The notes under the pieces were generated by a model. That model made no database searches. It was not told the origin of the DNA and worked only from the letters and a program-made list of their open reading frames with translations. From contig FR887763.1 of the NCBI GenBank assembly GCA_000432735.1, positions 1-41,903 of the forward strand: a DNA stretch of 41,903 nt. The letters run 5' to 3'. The position numbers and the translations under genes are program-made. This stretch comes from Bacteroides sp. CAG:443. Its GTDB lineage: Bacteria; Bacteroidota; Bacteroidia; Bacteroidales; Bacteroidaceae. Positions 9,807-19,140 of this stretch are shown one piece after another; position 1 is the stretch's first letter; the number at the start of each line of letters is the position of its first letter.

Positions 9807-10061
9807 CTTATATTTTTAGTTTAATCATTTTCCGTACTCCGACGATTTTATCGAGAGAGAAATAATCGATAAATCAATATTTACATGAAGAGCACATCCA
9901 CACAGGTACCCTTAGGGTTGTCCAACCTGCAGAGACTTTCACGACGTCTTGTTTCACAATCAGTAATATAGTCGATTTACAGTCCGTAAGTCAGTACACC
10001 TAGTATGAACATTACAAACATATCCAGACAATATGTCTGAAATCGACACGAACAAGAGCTA
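9807..10061 (-). promoter_or_regulatory. intra-operon gap with promoter-like box and palindrome
   Basis: This is the only gap longer than 65 bases inside the signalling operon. On the minus strand it contains TATGTTTG (10015-10022), an exact fit to the Bacteroides -7 consensus TAnnTTTG, next to CAGACA-ATA-TGTCTG (10025-10039), a perfect 6-base palindrome that would overlap the promoter spacer. No matching -33 box is evident. No convincing ORF was found in either strand (the best is 14 codons). Confidence 0.35.
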
Positions 10062-10697
10062 TCAGAACAAGATAAATTTCTTGAACTTTTCCTGTATGAT
10101 GGTTAAGGTAGTGACCTCATCGCCACAAGTTACTTCAAGTTGAGAAGATCGTTCCACATCATTAGGATTCTTCTCTACCTCAATAACAATTTCATTATTC
10201 TCATTTTTAGAACAATTTACCCATTCCGGCATCTTCGTGATCTCCCAATCCGGATAATTGCAAATTACTTTCACCTTCTGGAACTCATTACCTTTTCCCT
10301 TGAACTTTATATAGGTACGATCCAAACTCAGCTTTATTCTACCATCTTTTCTGACCGGTTTCAAGTCATTTTTTGCCTTATTTCGATCATTTTCTTCAGG
10401 TTCCCTAGTCTGGGATTCCTTTTTCTTAGCTTCTTCCGTACGTGTCAATTGGGTAATAATGTTCCTACATGACTTGATCTGCTGGTCACACAAATCTTTC
10501 TTAGCCTGAGAATCATAACAGATTTTAGCCTTCTCAAAATAACCGATTGCATTTCTTTGGGAAGAGATAGTCATCGTCTGCTGACATTTTACTCCATTTG
10601 CAAAAAGTTTATCACAAGCACTCTGTGCATTAGCAACAAGCGCAGACATGCACATCATACTCCACAGAAAGCATCCAATAAAATATTTCATACGCAT
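10062..10697 (-). CDS. secreted BACON-like domain protein
   Basis: A 211-residue exported protein (signal 1-24, cut near ANA/QS). Residues about 25-90 look alpha-helical and TPR-like (NAIGYFEKAKICYDSQAKKD), followed by a charged linker rich in Lys and Glu. Residues about 120-205 match the pattern of a BACON-type beta-sandwich: LSLDRTYIKFKGKG, a central NYPDWEITKMPEWV and a final LTIIQEK. BACON domains are typical of Bacteroidetes surface proteins and are thought to bind carbohydrate or mucin, though here the role is unknown. It directly follows a receptor kinase (41 bases) and could be its extracytoplasmic partner; that is inference. Confidence 0.8.
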   Translation of the reverse strand: MRMKYFIGCFLWSMMCMSALVANAQSACDKLFANGVKCQQTMTISSQRNAIGYFEKAKICYDSQAKKDLCDQQIKSCRNIITQLTRTEEAKKKESQTREPEENDRNKAKNDLKPVRKDGRIKLSLDRTYIKFKGKGNEFQKVKVICNYPDWEITKMPEWVNCSKNENNEIVIEVEKNPNDVERSSQLEVTCGDEVTTLTIIQEKFKKFILF

Positions 10698-10738
10698 TTA
10701 AATATAACAATAATATTCGTTGATAAAATCATATACAG

Positions 10739-12088
10739 TTACTTTTCTGGAACAGCCTTTTCCTGTTTATTCTCAAATTCTGCAACATTTATAACAGAAC
10801 TGATATTACCGGCACGTTCCTTGAATTCTGTGGAAATTTCCACATCATCTTTAAATAGTTGTGACTTTTCCTGAAAAGAAGCATAAGCATCGTACAGCTT
10901 GCGTTCCAACTGACTTTTCTTGTCGTCCAGATTTTTATGTCTGTCAACATTCGCGCTATCCTGCAACGTTTGGGCCAGTTCCTCAGCAGATTCATAATTG
11001 TCATAGGCCTTCAAGTAAGCTCTTTCATAACCTTCATCATGCAAATCGCCTACCTGTACCAGACTATCAGCCGAGAAAACCAATTGAGAAACTTCGGCCT
11101 GTACCGAATCATTATGAGCCATGATTGCCATCTTTTCACGAGTCTCCCTCTTTACATTGACTTGATGCCTTATCAGCATTCCTCCACCAATAATGGCAAC
11201 AACAAGTACACCTCCCACTACCGAGAAAAGTAACTTATGCTTCTGCCATGCGGTCTTTTCGTCTACATACTTTATGGTATTACCAGACAAACCCGTTATG
11301 GCATACTGCTCCAGCTGTTCCGCAGTCGGACGTTTCCACGGATCTGTCGACAAGCATTTATAAATCAATTTTTTTAGCTGAGGAGAATAATCTCCTTTCA
11401 ACTCAGGAATCTCAGCACCCTTTTTCTGCACCAGTCCTCCATCATCTCCGAAAGGAGTATCCCCGCTCAACATTTCGAATACGGTAGCTCCAAGCGAATA
11501 GATATCATTTGCCATAATGGGCGTATTATCCTTTCCGAAACGTTCCGGTGCCATATAAGCTACTGTTCCCGCCGAACTGAATGCGGAGCTAAGACTTTTA
11601 CGTAGTGTTGACCTCAGGTGTGTACTGACGCCAAAATCCGTAATCATAAAATCACCATTATCTGCAACCATGATGTTGTCTGGCTTGATATCCTGATGAA
11701 TGACAGGCGGATTCATAGCATGGAGCCATGCCAATCCGCTGGCTACATCCCGCAAAAGCCTCCAGGCATCTTGTTCCGAAAATTTTCCTACCAGTTTCAT
11801 AATGCTTCCTTTTTCACAGTACGGAAGTACCAGATAAGGTTTTCGGTCGCAAGAATCATAATATAAGGGTTTCAACAGATTCTTGTGGTTAGCATTCACA
11901 ACCAATGAAAATTCTCGTGCAAAGACATTCAGACCTGCATCATCAAGTCCGGTAGCTGGTGCATACACCTTCAACGCTACCTTTATGTCGGTCTTAGTAT
12001 CTTTGGCAAGCCACACTTCTGAGAAATTTCCCCGGCCTAACAAGCGTTCCAGGAAATACCTATCATGAAATAAATTGTTCTGTTCCAT
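10739..12088 (-). CDS. transmembrane Ser/Thr protein kinase
   Basis: The 449-residue protein has an N-terminal Hanks-type kinase (about 10-265): glycine loop GRGNFSEV (18-25), ATP-binding Lys 40, catalytic loop HQDIKPDN (131-138), DFG (151-153) and APE (180-182). All catalytic residues are present, but Gln replaces the Arg of HRD, so it is a non-RD kinase and may not need activation-loop phosphorylation. One TM (about 286-306) leads to a 140-residue outer part rich in Glu, Lys and Ala that looks helical or coiled-coil. No PASTA repeats are present. It begins 5 bases after the secreted protein gene before it and lies in the long signalling operon. Substrates are unknown; FHA proteins of the same operon are the obvious candidates. 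Confidence 0.93.
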   Translation of the reverse strand: MEQNNLFHDRYFLERLLGRGNFSEVWLAKDTKTDIKVALKVYAPATGLDDAGLNVFAREFSLVVNANHKNLLKPLYYDSCDRKPYLVLPYCEKGSIMKLVGKFSEQDAWRLLRDVASGLAWLHAMNPPVIHQDIKPDNIMVADNGDFMITDFGVSTHLRSTLRKSLSSAFSSAGTVAYMAPERFGKDNTPIMANDIYSLGATVFEMLSGDTPFGDDGGLVQKKGAEIPELKGDYSPQLKKLIYKCLSTDPWKRPTAEQLEQYAITGLSGNTIKYVDEKTAWQKHKLLFSVVGGVLVVAIIGGGMLIRHQVNVKRETREKMAIMAHNDSVQAEVSQLVFSADSLVQVGDLHDEGYERAYLKAYDNYESAEELAQTLQDSANVDRHKNLDDKKSQLERKLYDAYASFQEKSQLFKDDVEISTEFKERAGNISSVINVAEFENKQEKAVPEK

Positions 12089-12093
12089 TGTTT

Positions 12094-13080
12094 TTACTTC
12101 AAAGCTTCAATATCTATACTATATAAGGAACCTGGAGAATTTAATGAATAGCCTTCTCCATTTTCATTTCCATAATCAAACTCAAACTTGAATTGCAGGG
12201 CACCGTCGGCCGATACAGCTATAACCTTTGCCGAAAGCGTTTTACGTCCACTGAATTTCTTCGTTTCCGGCTTCTCCTCGATATTGATCGAGAATCCCAT
12301 TCCCTTAAAAAGTTTCAATATCTGGTTATAACTTGACTCCCAAGTCAATCCCAAACTCACCCATTTGTCGGGCATATAAGAAGAGTCGGTCATATAAATC
12401 GACTCAAAAACTTTATCTTTATCAAAATCCCAGAAAGTCAGTCCTTTGACATCACAATGTTTTGCACCGGAATCCGTTGCCTTGACAATATAGCCCTGTG
12501 CTTCCATTTGTTTTACCGTCGATTGGCCCACAGTAAAGCCATAAACCGGAAAGAATTTGTTTATTGCCGTTCCGCTTGATACATGTGTCAGATGATTTGA
12601 TCCTTCATTTTCATTATAATAATTCAGGACTGTCTTTTCCAGTTTCAACAATTCTTCCTTGCTCTTGTAGAAAACATAACGGAACTCCTCCGGTGAATGA
12701 CAATACATCTCTACAGCCAATGAAACGGTTTCACCAGAAAACATCGCTTTGGCACAACGTACCTTCAGGTTGCCTTCATTCACAGCCCTCCTGACAACAT
12801 TCAAATCAGCATCAGTACATTTGAACCCAGATTTATGAAATTCTATATAATAGGGATTCGAATCACTCACCAAAAGCCAAAAAAGTTCATCATCTTCCCT
12901 GAAGGTTACGCTATTATCCTCCGGATCAATTTCAGGAGAAAAACCTTCTTCCTTCAGAAACTGATACAGGTTTGACTGGAATTTCTTCTGTTCCGGTGTC
13001 AGTCCATCTGCCCATATTCCTTGCAGGCCCCATAGACAGAAACCTACAAACAGCCATAGCTTATAAATCATTTGCTTCAT
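12094..13080 (-). CDS. secreted two-domain protein, YbjN-like N-terminus
   Basis: The 328-residue product carries a signal peptide (cut near IWA/DG, residue 24). Residues about 30-150 (EEGFSPEIDPEDNSVTFRED, VNEGNLKVRCAK, SLAVEMYCHSPEEF) resemble the YbjN fold in pattern; this is a weak assignment. Residues about 155-328 (FFPVYGFTVGQSTVKQMEAQGY, GLTFWDFDKDKVFESIY) form a second domain of a kind I associate with Bacteroidales orphan proteins, without a known function. It sits between two receptor kinase genes with gaps of 12 and 5 bases, so it may be an extracytoplasmic ligand or partner of one of them; that is inference. Confidence 0.8.
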   Translation of the reverse strand: MKQMIYKLWLFVGFCLWGLQGIWADGLTPEQKKFQSNLYQFLKEEGFSPEIDPEDNSVTFREDDELFWLLVSDSNPYYIEFHKSGFKCTDADLNVVRRAVNEGNLKVRCAKAMFSGETVSLAVEMYCHSPEEFRYVFYKSKEELLKLEKTVLNYYNENEGSNHLTHVSSGTAINKFFPVYGFTVGQSTVKQMEAQGYIVKATDSGAKHCDVKGLTFWDFDKDKVFESIYMTDSSYMPDKWVSLGLTWESSYNQILKLFKGMGFSINIEEKPETKKFSGRKTLSAKVIAVSADGALQFKFEFDYGNENGEGYSLNSPGSLYSIDIEALK

Positions 13081-13092
13081 ATCGGTCTGTTT

Positions 13093-16000
13093 TTAAAGTA
13101 CAAGAATTGTTCTATCAGCCTTATCGATGACAATAATCTTCACAGCCACACCATCGGGCAGACTTAGATTCTTCCGCAATTCCATCTTCATGGATTTTCC
13201 TACCTCTTTCACCTTATCTTCACTGAGTTCCGCCATATTATATTTCGACACCTCGGTCAGTTTCATTGTCAGCGTTATAGCAGAAGCGGTATAAGTAACA
13301 GACTGAGCATACACTCCGTCGGCTAGTTTGTAAGGACATTCTCTCGCCGCCTGCTGTACACTCTGCTGCCAGTCAGAATAGGAAACTGATGAATTTTCCG
13401 TAAAATTCATATCCCCCCACTGACCGTTTTTTGCATCCCATTTCTTGGTAGCAATCAGTTTTCCGTTCTGGTTATAGTAATTCATCGTGATAGGGTTAAT
13501 ACCCGAATCGTCGTATTTGACAGTTACCTTAGATACTCCATAAAATGCGTCCGAAAGTTTACCATTACCATCGCATATCAGCCGTTCAGTAAACTTATTC
13601 TTTTCGTTATACTTCCAAGATTCTATCCGGATACATTTGGAAGTATCGTAATACTTCTCTTCCAGTTTATTCCCGTGATTGTCGTATGCAAAATCCACTT
13701 TAGCAAAACCATTACTTTTATGCATGACCAGCTTGCCGTCTACATCAAGATACTCCTGATGCAGCAGATTTCTTCTTTTATTGTATTCAGATTTCATGAT
13801 GAAAAATCCATCTGCCCCCACCTGAGGATTCCCATATCCGTCGTAACAGGAAATTTCTACCATATTTCCCCATTGGTCATATTTCACCCGTCCTTCCGGA
13901 TACACATTAGTACCTGAAATAGGTTTACCGTCTGCTCCATAATTCTTTTCAACTATGACACGGTTCAGTGCGTCGAACTCACGGTCTCTTCTGTGTGTTT
14001 TCATTTCATCTACAGCAGGGCTGCCATCTATTCCCCAATAGCTCGTTTCTTTCGTATTTCCCCGTTCATCGTATGCATACTTAATCTGCGAATACGTCTG
14101 TTTTACAAAGTTGGTTCTTTTCCCCTCCAGATTGGTACTCCATTCAGAAACAATCCGATTGTTTGAATCAAATGAACGGTTGATTACAGTCATTCCAGAT
14201 TGAAGCCTTCCATCTTCTACTCCATACTCCTTTACGATATTTCCTTTTACATCGTACGCATAGTGATAACTGTTCAAAACATTTCCATTCAAATCGCAGT
14301 ATTCGGATCCTATCAGGAAGTTAGTCTTGTCATCATAACGGTACACTATGCTGGAATAGCCGCTACGGGTCATACAAGCTTTCCCGTCGCTATTGAAGTA
14401 GCTCATTTTTTTCTGGTTTCCACGTTCATCATATTCAATAACATATCCTGCAAAGAAGTCATTTCCATTCACCAGATGCCCATATTCATCCAGGAAAGAC
14501 ATTTTTGTCAAAGCCCCCTGCAGGTTATATTCCATACGATAATCTGCTACCACTCCATCCGAAGTAGTCAGCTTACCTTCCGCATTCAGGTAATATTCTC
14601 TGGTTTGCCGGTTAAACTCATCGTATTCCATTCGTTTCTCGAAATAGAAACCGTCTACAGCTGCTGGTTGATTTCCCTTATTATAAAAACATTGGGATGT
14701 CATATTTCCAGCCTCATCGTACGTACAAGTAATTCGGGCAGCTCCCATTGAAAGTTCTGTCGGACTTCCGTTCTCATCTGCATAACTTATTTCCAGAGGG
14801 AGCCCCGTTTCATTAGGTTTCGACGAAACGGAACAGTAGCTGTCTGTTCCATCATTGTATAAGGTCGGATTGCCGTCTTCATCCAAATACATTTCCTTTA
14901 CCAGATATCCATTCTCATTATAGGAATTTTCTACCGTTACGTATCCAAAGGTACAGTAAGCCAACTTGCCGTCTACTCCGAAACAAGATTGTTTAACACG
15001 AAAGCCTTGCTGGTCGTATTCATACATGAAACCAGACACATTTACATCCGTACGTATCGAAGGAACACCATCCAGTGTATAATAAGATTCTTTGATTCGG
15101 TTTCCATACTCGTCATATTCCAACTTCACCAACGGGCAATTATTGCCATCGTGTGAGGCGTTCCTTTCAGCATCCAGATAGGTAACAGAGGTCCAGTCAT
15201 CATTCTCATCATAGGTATAGACCTTGATAGCCAGTCCATTCTTATTACTTGTCACACTGCCGTCTGCCCCTACAAATGTTTCTTCTATCTTTCTACCTTT
15301 CTCATCATACTTATATCTCTGTCCATAAATTCTGTCACGGTCACAGGCCGGTACATTCTGGAAAGCAGCATAACGTCGTTCTACCAACAGACCATCCTTA
15401 TCATACGTCAGCAGATAGCGTGAGATATGGCTTTTCTCCTCCCACACTCCGGAATTCTGCTTATACAGGTCATTCATGTTGGCATTCAGGTTCATCTCCG
15501 TACCGTTTTTGTCATTCTGCCGGAAAGTAGCAGTTTGTAAGTTTTCATCAAAATCCAGTTTAAACAACATCTTTCCATTCGAGTCGTAAATGAACATGTT
15601 ATCCAGATTTCCATCCTCGGTATAGGAGTAGCAAACATCCGAGAAACGACTGGCTATCAGCTCTGTATCTGTATGATTGGCTACCTTTCCTTTAGAATTC
15701 ACCAACGTCAAACGTCTCACCTGACCCTTCTGGTACTCAAACCGATAAGACCTCTCACGGTGCTGTACCTCATTGCGGCTCAATCTGCCGATACCTTCGG
15801 GCACTCCCCAATGTTCACAATAATCCTTGTAATAATAGACTTTCGTACGGGTATAATCCCACAGGAAGATACCTGCACACATCAATACAGACGCAGCTAC
15901 AGTAAGCAATATGGCGATGGTCTGCTTACGTGAATGTTTAATCCACGATCCGGTTTCCCAAAAAAGTTCTATCTTCTGTCGGATTTCATTGGCCCGGATT

Positions 16001-16743
16001 CGCTTGCTCGGGTCAAGTTCCAGACATCTCATGATCATCCCCTTCACTTCCGGCTGTAATTTAGGAAGTTCAGGAAGTGGTTCACCCTCCGCTTGAAGTA
16101 GTCCACCGTGTTCTCCATAAGGAGGAGTACCGGTAAGCAGTTCCACAGCCGTTGCTCCCAGCGACCAGATATCACTGGCATTCGCCGTATTTCCCTCAAA
16201 CCGTTCAGGAGCCATGTAAGCACGGGTTCCCCCCGACATACCGTTCGAATCACTGATGTCACTATTTCCACTGACACTGATACCGAAATCTGTCACCAGA
16301 AAATTACAGTTGTCGTCCAGCAGGATATTGTCCGGCTTGATATCCAGATGAATGATGTTATGGTCATGCAGGTATTCCAGTCCTGCAGCCACATCATGCA
16401 GAAACTTGATGATATCCTCCTCTTCCATCCTTCCGACCATACTACTGCATGATCCGTTTTCACAATACTGCATAATCAGGTAAGGCCTTCCTGCGCAGAC
16501 ATCATATCCGGTAGGCGGTAACAGATTCGACTGTTTCATGTTGTACACCGTAGTAAACTCACGTTTGAAATTCTGTAAGCCATAGGTGTCGAATTCTGAA
16601 TGTTCAGAGAAAATCTTCAAAGCGACCGTCAGATTATTCGCCTTCGTATCCTTTGCTTTCCATACTTCTGCGGAAGCACCACTTCCAAGAGATGCTACCA
16701 ATAAGTATCTATCATGAAATAAATATCCTTTTCTGAGTTCCAT
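13093..16743 (-). CDS. giant receptor Ser/Thr kinase with YD-like repeat ectodomain
   Basis: The 1216-residue protein has a cytoplasmic kinase (about 12-262) with glycine loop GSGASAEV (20-27), Lys 43, HLDIKPDN (132-139), DFG (152-154) and APE (178-180); Leu replaces Arg of HRD. A single TM lies near 274-296. Residues about 310-1110 consist of about 20 degenerate repeats of roughly 36-40 residues with the core YDExGN....YxxxDG, related in pattern to RHS/YD or MORN-like repeats. The last 105 residues form a separate domain with no identified family. Such repeats suggest a long beta structure that could bind glycan or peptidoglycan, but this is unproven. Gaps of 16 and 12 bases to its neighbours place it in the operon. 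Confidence 0.92.
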   Translation of the reverse strand: MELRKGYLFHDRYLLVASLGSGASAEVWKAKDTKANNLTVALKIFSEHSEFDTYGLQNFKREFTTVYNMKQSNLLPPTGYDVCAGRPYLIMQYCENGSCSSMVGRMEEEDIIKFLHDVAAGLEYLHDHNIIHLDIKPDNILLDDNCNFLVTDFGISVSGNSDISDSNGMSGGTRAYMAPERFEGNTANASDIWSLGATAVELLTGTPPYGEHGGLLQAEGEPLPELPKLQPEVKGMIMRCLELDPSKRIRANEIRQKIELFWETGSWIKHSRKQTIAILLTVAASVLMCAGIFLWDYTRTKVYYYKDYCEHWGVPEGIGRLSRNEVQHRERSYRFEYQKGQVRRLTLVNSKGKVANHTDTELIASRFSDVCYSYTEDGNLDNMFIYDSNGKMLFKLDFDENLQTATFRQNDKNGTEMNLNANMNDLYKQNSGVWEEKSHISRYLLTYDKDGLLVERRYAAFQNVPACDRDRIYGQRYKYDEKGRKIEETFVGADGSVTSNKNGLAIKVYTYDENDDWTSVTYLDAERNASHDGNNCPLVKLEYDEYGNRIKESYYTLDGVPSIRTDVNVSGFMYEYDQQGFRVKQSCFGVDGKLAYCTFGYVTVENSYNENGYLVKEMYLDEDGNPTLYNDGTDSYCSVSSKPNETGLPLEISYADENGSPTELSMGAARITCTYDEAGNMTSQCFYNKGNQPAAVDGFYFEKRMEYDEFNRQTREYYLNAEGKLTTSDGVVADYRMEYNLQGALTKMSFLDEYGHLVNGNDFFAGYVIEYDERGNQKKMSYFNSDGKACMTRSGYSSIVYRYDDKTNFLIGSEYCDLNGNVLNSYHYAYDVKGNIVKEYGVEDGRLQSGMTVINRSFDSNNRIVSEWSTNLEGKRTNFVKQTYSQIKYAYDERGNTKETSYWGIDGSPAVDEMKTHRRDREFDALNRVIVEKNYGADGKPISGTNVYPEGRVKYDQWGNMVEISCYDGYGNPQVGADGFFIMKSEYNKRRNLLHQEYLDVDGKLVMHKSNGFAKVDFAYDNHGNKLEEKYYDTSKCIRIESWKYNEKNKFTERLICDGNGKLSDAFYGVSKVTVKYDDSGINPITMNYYNQNGKLIATKKWDAKNGQWGDMNFTENSSVSYSDWQQSVQQAARECPYKLADGVYAQSVTYTASAITLTMKLTEVSKYNMAELSEDKVKEVGKSMKMELRKNLSLPDGVAVKIIVIDKADRTILVL

Positions 16744-16759
16744 AATGCCCGAATTTATA

Positions 16760-17572
16760 TCATATCATAGATAAAGTAGTATAAACCAGAAATGCTGAAG
16801 CAGATACAGAAATGATAAACCAGATCAATCCAGCAATCGCCCAATTACGCTGGGCATTCTTGTAGCTTTCAAAATCTTTGTATTTACCACTGTCCCAGGC
16901 AATTCTGGAACCCTTCAGTCCCATATACACGCAGAGACCTATGCTGCATACCTGTCCGAGGTAAGGAATGGCCGCCACCACCAAAATCAGCAATGGCCAA
17001 TACATCCGATGGAATATACCCCATAACCAGGTACAGAAAAAGGCTCCCCAGTTCCATTTTTCAAGTTCCTTGTCTATCTCTGCCTGCGAATAAGCATTTG
17101 CCTGACCGTAGTTATTTTCCCTTTCCTGATGAATCTGATAGCCTGAATCGTTTCCACCCCCTATCTTGTTATAGTTAAAGGGCTCTGTCTTACGTCCACT
17201 CTGGCGATTATCATAGTCCCTCTCCACATAGACATCTTTACGTACAGTACTTCTGCCTACCTCTCCGTGGATATTCTTGGTCACAGTCGGTCTACGGGAA
17301 ATGGGGAAAAAACGCTCAAGTATCTCCCAATCCAATCTATAGACACCTGCCAACAGGATTTCATCACCCGGATAAATTGGTACATTTGTATTATGAATCT
17401 TCTGCCCGTTGATAATTGTCCCGTTTGAACTATGGTCATAAAATAACAGACTATTGCCTATAGCTTCAATCTCTGCATGTTCATTGCTCACTGTATCCCA
17501 CCGTTCCTCGATACGGATATTACTACCAGGAGCTCTTCCAATTGTAATTCTCTTGTTGTTCATAGCCTTCAT
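16760..17572 (-). CDS. FHA domain protein with polytopic C-terminus
   Basis: The 270-residue protein starts directly with an FHA domain (about 8-85) that keeps the phosphothreonine-binding set: GRAPGSNI (12-19), SNEHAEI (29-35) and HSSNGTIING (47-56). A charged linker (about 90-165) with several Ser, Thr and Tyr could be phosphorylated. Residues about 170-268 carry Trp-rich hydrophobic segments (KWNWGAFFCTWLWG, then three or four TM helices), resembling the DUF2628 class of small membrane domains. The start overlaps the stop of the phosphatase gene by 4 bases (ATGA), so phosphatase and FHA protein are probably made in step. It could bring a phosphorylated partner to the membrane. Confidence 0.88.
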   Translation of the reverse strand: MKAMNNKRITIGRAPGSNIRIEERWDTVSNEHAEIEAIGNSLLFYDHSSNGTIINGQKIHNTNVPIYPGDEILLAGVYRLDWEILERFFPISRRPTVTKNIHGEVGRSTVRKDVYVERDYDNRQSGRKTEPFNYNKIGGGNDSGYQIHQERENNYGQANAYSQAEIDKELEKWNWGAFFCTWLWGIFHRMYWPLLILVVAAIPYLGQVCSIGLCVYMGLKGSRIAWDSGKYKDFESYKNAQRNWAIAGLIWFIISVSASAFLVYTTLSMI

Positions 17573-19140
17573 TTTTTGGGGACCAATATTATATCACCCG
17601 CATTCAGCCTGGTGTTTTTTGTATTGTTCATTGACATCAGTTCTTCAGCTGATATACTGAACTTTTTTGCTATAGAGAAATAAGTTTCTCCTTCTTTTAC
17701 CTGATACTGTTGGGTATGGGTTGAATCCGGATGGACAGCCCCTTGAGTATCCTCACCACTCTTCTTTTGCTTTTCAGGTTCTTGACCTCTCGTATTCTGT
17801 TCCTTTTTCTCTCCCGCATGTTCAGGTTCATTATCATGTATCAGTGTCAGCCTAGGTTCCTCCTTTTTTTTCTCTCCAGTTTTCTCCGGCTTACTTACAC
17901 CGCTAATTTGTTCCAGACTATTCTCTATTTCAGTAGAAACAGACAGAGGGGCACCCGTTTCATTCTGTTCCTTAGTGCTCTTACTTGGATTTGTTTTTTC
18001 GGCACGTGAAGGAGTCTCCGTTCTCATCTCAGTTGTATCTGTTGCGGACTGAGCTTTTCCATCCTTTTCTGTATCTTTCTTATCTCCTTCGGCCTTCATT
18101 TCCACCTGACTCTCGCCCTTATTTTGCATCCAAAACCAGCATCCTCCACCAATCAGGACCAAAACAAATGCAATCATCAAGCCTATAAAGGTTTTCTTTC
18201 GATACCATTTGACCGTTTCTTCTGTATCATGCTGGGGAACTCTCGTATCCAGTCGCTGCTTCCCGGCCAGACGGTTATCGAAACTCTCGAAAGTATCCGG
18301 CATACAGACGCCTCCTCCTTCCAGAATCTGACAGAGACAGATTGTGATATTATCCGAACCGGCCGCTTCACAGGCAGCCTTGATCAATTCGTCAGCCAGA
18401 CAGTCCATGTCCGCTTCATTATTCCGAATGACATCCTCTATCTCACTGTCTCTAAGCATTCCGTTCAATCCGTCGGTACATAAAAGGACGATATCCCCAT
18501 CACACAATTCATAAGGCTTCAGCAGCGATTCTGGTTTCGCTTTGGCAGTTCCGTCACTCAGCGAACGGGTAATGATATTACTGTCAGGATAGTCGAAAGC
18601 ATCTTCCTTAGAAATAGCCCCCTTATCTACCAGTCCTTGCACATACGAATGGTCTTTTGAAATCTGATGCAGTCCGGCCACCGGATTATAGACATATGCC
18701 CGGCTGTCTCCACACCAGGAAACATACAGTTTACCATCCAGTATCCATCCGATCACGATTGTTGTCCCCATGCCACGAGTTTCCGGACGCCGTTTGGCTT
18801 CCTGTTTAATCCGCGCATCAGCCTCAACAATCACTTCATTCATGTATTTCTCGATGGAATAGCGGTTTTTGAGCACTTCGTCTGTCAATCTATCCGAAGA
18901 GAAATACTCACGTACCGTTTCAATGGCCAGCTCAGAAGCCACTTCACCGGCATTCATACCTCCCATTCCATCGGCTACGACCAGTAGCGTTCCCTTTTCT
19001 CCTAATGAGTAGACCTCATTGTTTATCCACTGCATTTTATCTGAAGTAAGGTCGGCTGCTACCTGGAAATTATCTTCATTGTTTGTGCGGACAATCCCCA
19101 TATCGGTTTTTGCCGCCAGTCTGATTTTCATTGTATTCAT
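17569..19140 (-). CDS. PP2C protein phosphatase with TM and LysM
   Basis: The 523-residue protein removes phosphate from Ser/Thr. The PPM/PP2C domain (about 5-272) has the metal-binding and core motifs RTNNEDNF (18-25), DGMGG (57-61), GMGTT (123-127), CGDSRAY (143-149), TDGL (222-225) and GSDN (261-264). A single TM lies near 316-338. The outer part has a long charged, low-complexity linker rich in Lys, Glu, Thr and Ser, and ends with a LysM domain (about 478-523, YQVKEGETYFSIAKKF to LNAGDIILVP) that should bind peptidoglycan. The topology predicts cytoplasmic phosphatase and periplasmic anchor. Start and stop overlap both neighbours by 4 bases (ATGA). It is the only phosphatase for three kinases here. 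Confidence 0.94.
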   Translation of the reverse strand: MNTMKIRLAAKTDMGIVRTNNEDNFQVAADLTSDKMQWINNEVYSLGEKGTLLVVADGMGGMNAGEVASELAIETVREYFSSDRLTDEVLKNRYSIEKYMNEVIVEADARIKQEAKRRPETRGMGTTIVIGWILDGKLYVSWCGDSRAYVYNPVAGLHQISKDHSYVQGLVDKGAISKEDAFDYPDSNIITRSLSDGTAKAKPESLLKPYELCDGDIVLLCTDGLNGMLRDSEIEDVIRNNEADMDCLADELIKAACEAAGSDNITICLCQILEGGGVCMPDTFESFDNRLAGKQRLDTRVPQHDTEETVKWYRKKTFIGLMIAFVLVLIGGGCWFWMQNKGESQVEMKAEGDKKDTEKDGKAQSATDTTEMRTETPSRAEKTNPSKSTKEQNETGAPLSVSTEIENSLEQISGVSKPEKTGEKKKEEPRLTLIHDNEPEHAGEKKEQNTRGQEPEKQKKSGEDTQGAVHPDSTHTQQYQVKEGETYFSIAKKFSISAEELMSMNNTKNTRLNAGDIILVPKK

